Origin: JARRJS01 sp037388885
GTDB taxonomy: Bacteria; Gemmatimonadota; Gemmatimonadetes; Longimicrobiales; RSA9
Length of the DNA: 64,000 nucleotides
NCBI GenBank assembly: GCA_037388885.1
Contig: JARRJS010000003.1
Coordinates: forward strand, 1 to 64,000
Direction of reading: 5' to 3'
In this document: positions 61,709-64,000 of the stretch, one piece after another
Position numbering within the stretch: position 1 is the stretch's first letter
Layout of the letters: each line of letters opens with the position of its first letter
Position numbers and translations under genes: made by a program
Notes under the pieces: generated by a model
Database searches by the model: none
Told to the model about the DNA's origin: nothing
What the model saw: the letters and a program-made list of their open reading frames with translations, nothing else

Positions 61709-62254
61709 TCAGTCCTTCGCGGCGTCGAGCCGGCACCCCCCGGGTGTGTCCTCACCCGGCGCGTGGCCCAGCAACTGTTTGAGGGCTGCGCACGCCCGGT
61801 CCCGGTCGATGGAGAGCCATACGACGCGGGGGCCGACGACGTAGAGGAAGTGAAGCTGGCCTTGACCGCTTAGCATGCCTACGTCGCGACCGGCGACGGT
61901 GATCCTGTGCAGATCCTGGAAGGGTGTCGGCTGGCTTGCGACCCGCCGCTCCATGTCCTGGAGCAGCTGCTGCGCACCGGCATGGTTCGAAGCGATGCCC
62001 ACATAGAGCATGCCGGACGCGTGCTCGTCCCCGTAGCCCGCAACCCAGGCACCCACGATCTCGACGTGGCCGGCGCCGTGCAATTGGCGGATGGCGGCGA
62101 GTGCGCGGGGGCCCGTGAACTCGTGGTGGAGGGGCAGTCCGCCGAGGGCGGCGGGCGCCGATCGCATGGAGCGGGCGCCGGAACACGCAGTGAAGCCCGC
62201 GACGACCAGGATCGTCAGCGCACGTGCGGTCGGGGTACGAGACGCGCTGAGCAT
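61709..62254 (-). CDS. Lipoprotein of unknown function
   Basis: 181 residues with a lipobox (GFTACS). The mature part (HHEFTGPRALAAIRQLHGAGHVEIVGAWVAGYGDEHASGMLYVG, RITVAGRDVGMLSGQGQLHFLYVVGPRVVWLSID) is an alpha/beta sequence resembling predicted periplasmic sensor-like domains; no family recognised. It starts 15 bases after the transaldolase gene on the same strand and probably forms an operon with it. Confidence 0.7.
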   Translation of the reverse strand: MLSASRTPTARALTILVVAGFTACSGARSMRSAPAALGGLPLHHEFTGPRALAAIRQLHGAGHVEIVGAWVAGYGDEHASGMLYVGIASNHAGAQQLLQDMERRVASQPTPFQDLHRITVAGRDVGMLSGQGQLHFLYVVGPRVVWLSIDRDRACAALKQLLGHAPGEDTPGGCRLDAAKD

Positions 62255-62269
62255 GGGCGTGTATGACGA

Positions 62270-63565
62270 TCAGACGTGGCTGGCGACGTGCCTCTCCATG
62301 GCCTCGTCGATCTCGGCCTGGTGACGCTCGAAGTCGGCGTTGGCCAGCAGGCTGTAGTGAGTGTCGAGGGGTACATGCTTCACCAGCTCGCCATCCAGCT
62401 CCGGCAGCTTGCCCCGGTCCATCTCGCGGCGCTCGGCGTCGTCGGGGTCATGGAACAGGTCGCCGAAGCCGGCTCGGTCGAAGCGCCGGAACAGGCCGTC
62501 GCCGTCAGCGCCATCCAGGAATGCGTTGTCCTGGCGCAGTTCGCGCAGGAACTCGACGAGCTCGGGCTCCACGCGCCACAGTCGGGCGATGCGCTCATCG
62601 CCCAGCCTCTTCGCCGCATCGGCATCGATGCCCAGCCGGTCCGCGTAGGACGTCTCCAACTGGCTCGTGATCTGATCGGGCGAGACCTCGTCCTGGTCCA
62701 GGAAGCCCGACAGCACGTTGCACGGCGCGGTGAAGACATCGCAGCCCGCGACGCGCACGAGCGTCCGCCAGTCGTGCACGCTTGCGACGATGAGCTGGGT
62801 CTTCACCCCGTCGTCGCGACGCAGCTCCGTCAGGGCGCGCTGGGCCTCCAGGTCTACGTGTTCGCCCAGGAGATCCGCGCCAAGCCCCTGGTTCAGGCGG
62901 CCCATGAAGATGTTGGTGCGGGTGACGTCGGAGACGAGGGCCGCGGCCACCGCCTGGCGCGCGGAGAAGGTGGAGGTGAAGTTGACCGGGATGCCCTCTC
63001 GCTCCAGATCGCGCGCAACCAGGAAGGCGTCGGGCGCGTCGGGCCGGAACGGCACCTTGACGAAGGCCTGCGGCACCATGCGGCGCATGGCGCGCCCCAC
63101 GTCACGGGCCGTGTCCGGTTGGTGGCCCAGGGCCATGTGGAGCTGGAGGCTCACCTCCCAGGCGCGACCGGCGGCGAAGGCCGACACGATCTGGCCGCCC
63201 ACGTGGCCGCAGACCACGGCGTACAGCCATGGCGCAAGCTCTTCGAAGGACCGGTCGCCGCCGGCCTCGTGCAGCGCGTCCAGCCACTGCTGGGGCTCGC
63301 TCTGTTCCAGGACACGATCCACCACCTTGTGGACCAGCGGCTGGTTCGCCGTGTTGCCGTCCACTTCGGCCCGGATGGAGTCGTCGTCAGTGCCGATGGT
63401 CCGGCTGAGCTCCTGGACGTCCGCGGTGTCCGCGTAGATGTGACGAGTGCCGGCGCGGACCAGGGCCTGGAAGAGCGGCGTCTCCGCCCGCGCAGGCTGG
63501 GCGGGCTCGACCGCGATGCGACCCCAGCGCGTGGCGGCCTCCATGAGATCGCGTTGCTGGGTCAT
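62270..63565 (-). CDS. tal: Transaldolase-family protein
   Basis: 431 residues from the ATG at 63565 with AAAGGA eight bases upstream; the open frame extends 21 codons further. HIYADTADVQEL and EVDGNTANQPLVHKVV form the first strands of the barrel. FVKVPF contains the Schiff-base lysine, and PVNFTSTFSARQAVAAALV, NIFMGRLNQGL and ASVHDWRTLVRVAGCDVFTAP are typical of the family. The length and the long helical C-terminus point to an unusual, longer transaldolase subgroup. It moves a dihydroxyacetone unit between sugar phosphates in the pentose phosphate pathway. Confidence 0.82.
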   Translation of the reverse strand: MTQQRDLMEAATRWGRIAVEPAQPARAETPLFQALVRAGTRHIYADTADVQELSRTIGTDDDSIRAEVDGNTANQPLVHKVVDRVLEQSEPQQWLDALHEAGGDRSFEELAPWLYAVVCGHVGGQIVSAFAAGRAWEVSLQLHMALGHQPDTARDVGRAMRRMVPQAFVKVPFRPDAPDAFLVARDLEREGIPVNFTSTFSARQAVAAALVSDVTRTNIFMGRLNQGLGADLLGEHVDLEAQRALTELRRDDGVKTQLIVASVHDWRTLVRVAGCDVFTAPCNVLSGFLDQDEVSPDQITSQLETSYADRLGIDADAAKRLGDERIARLWRVEPELVEFLRELRQDNAFLDGADGDGLFRRFDRAGFGDLFHDPDDAERREMDRGKLPELDGELVKHVPLDTHYSLLANADFERHQAEIDEAMERHVASHV

Positions 63566-63612
63566 GTTGTGATCCTTTCTTCTGAATGCGGGGGTACAAA
63601 AGGGCAAGAGCC

Positions 63613-64000
63613 ATGCCCGGGGGCGCACCTTTGATCGTCGACCTTCATACGCACTACCCGATCCACCTGCTCGCGGCGGAGCCGCTGCCCGCGCGCCGGA
63701 TTCCTCTTCGGGAGAAGCCGTTGCGGGACTTCGTCCGGGGTCCGGTGCTGCGCATCGCGAACCGCCTGGGCAACTACCCGGGCCGGGGGACGGATCCCGC
63801 CGTCACCATCGAGGGCCTCGCCCGCAGTCAGGTGCGCATCGCACTTTCGGTCCTGTATGCGCCGTTCGACGAGATGGACCTGGGCGTGCCGTACGGGTCG
63901 CCGCCGGCGTCGTGGTACATGGACGACCTGCTGCGGCAGATCGACCTGGTAGAGGCGAGCGTAGCGGGCCGGGGCGATGCCGTGGTGGCGCGCAGTGGCA
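63613..64000 (+). CDS. Dipeptidase/amidohydrolase-like enzyme, N-terminal part (cut by window edge)
   Basis: 129 codons visible from the ATG at 63613, running off the window. It starts MPGGAPLIVDLHTHYPIHLL; the HxH pair next to the first strand is a metal-binding motif shared by amidohydrolases and M19 membrane dipeptidases. VTIEGLARSQVRIALSVLYAPFDEMD and SWYMDDLLRQIDLVEA favour the M19-like group. There is no signal peptide. It is divergent from the transaldolase gene, 47 bases away. Confidence 0.65.
   Translation, partial: MPGGAPLIVDLHTHYPIHLLAAEPLPARRIPLREKPLRDFVRGPVLRIANRLGNYPGRGTDPAVTIEGLARSQVRIALSVLYAPFDEMDLGVPYGSPPASWYMDDLLRQIDLVEASVAGRGDAVVARSG

Noticed and set aside
62276..63634. 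452-codon open frame antisense to the transaldolase gene
   Set aside because: Shadow frame; the sense protein has clear transaldolase motifs and a ribosome-binding site.

Overview
The window is GC-rich bacterial chromosome, densely coding on both strands, with many short (1-20 bp) or overlapping gene junctions. SusC/SusD outer-membrane import, a TonB receptor with a DUF4249-type lipoprotein, a Ser/Thr kinase and a BTAD regulator that both carry membrane and repeat regions, and an abundance of secreted serine hydrolases together suggest a member of the Gemmatimonadota (inference; no rRNA or other phylogenetic marker is present). I saw no rRNA, tRNA, CRISPR array, insertion sequence or phage gene. 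The two end genes are cut by the window edges.

Layout. 1-4622: a truncated M14 carboxypeptidase, an E1 alpha/beta 2-oxoacid dehydrogenase pair and a PI-PLC-X/PKD lipoprotein. 5028-7000: a compact ECF41 sigma-factor regulon. Three promoter copies of the form (T/G)GTCACA-N16-CGTC precede a DUF1801 gene, the sigma gene itself and a VOC/glyoxalase gene. 7202-16525: a GT39-like membrane glycosyltransferase, a Ser/Thr kinase, a YwiC-like protein, a TonB receptor/DUF4249 pair and a lone cyclic-nucleotide-binding domain protein.

16812-36780 is the most interesting region. It encodes an enolase-superfamily MenC/N-succinylamino-acid racemase, SusC/SusD, four exported hydrolases (S12 serine hydrolase, D-aminoacylase-like amidohydrolase, CocE/S15 hydrolase, and an S12-VanX fusion), a DacB DD-carboxypeptidase, a GntR/FCD regulator, a GNAT acyltransferase, an APC amino-acid permease and a further S12 hydrolase. 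I read it as a locus for taking up D-amino-acid-containing peptides (probably peptidoglycan-derived) and converting D- to L-amino acids. A 12-base sequence, TTGTATACACTT, containing the palindrome TGTATACA, occurs in the divergent racemase/susC promoter region and again before the GNAT-permease genes, next to the GntR gene. It links the two halves as a probable regulon.

36871-43000: a MASE1 hybrid histidine kinase, a DinB-like protein, Lgt, a bactofilin, a photoactive-yellow-protein-like PAS protein lacking the usual chromophore cysteine, and a LuxR-type regulator. 43048-50869: a BTAD regulator, a small Cys-containing lipoprotein, a GH2 beta-galactosidase and a GH13 alpha-amylase-family lipoprotein. 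51000-55224: CcdA, an outer-membrane protein, and a Met-rich Spy-like protein followed by an ECF sigma/membrane anti-sigma/Met-His-rich sensor operon that looks like a metal-sensing envelope system. 55274-64000: a GH65 phosphorylase overlapping a beta-phosphoglucomutase/trehalose-6-phosphate phosphatase fusion, a PAS-GAF-PAS histidine kinase, a lipoprotein, a transaldolase and the start of a dipeptidase/amidohydrolase.
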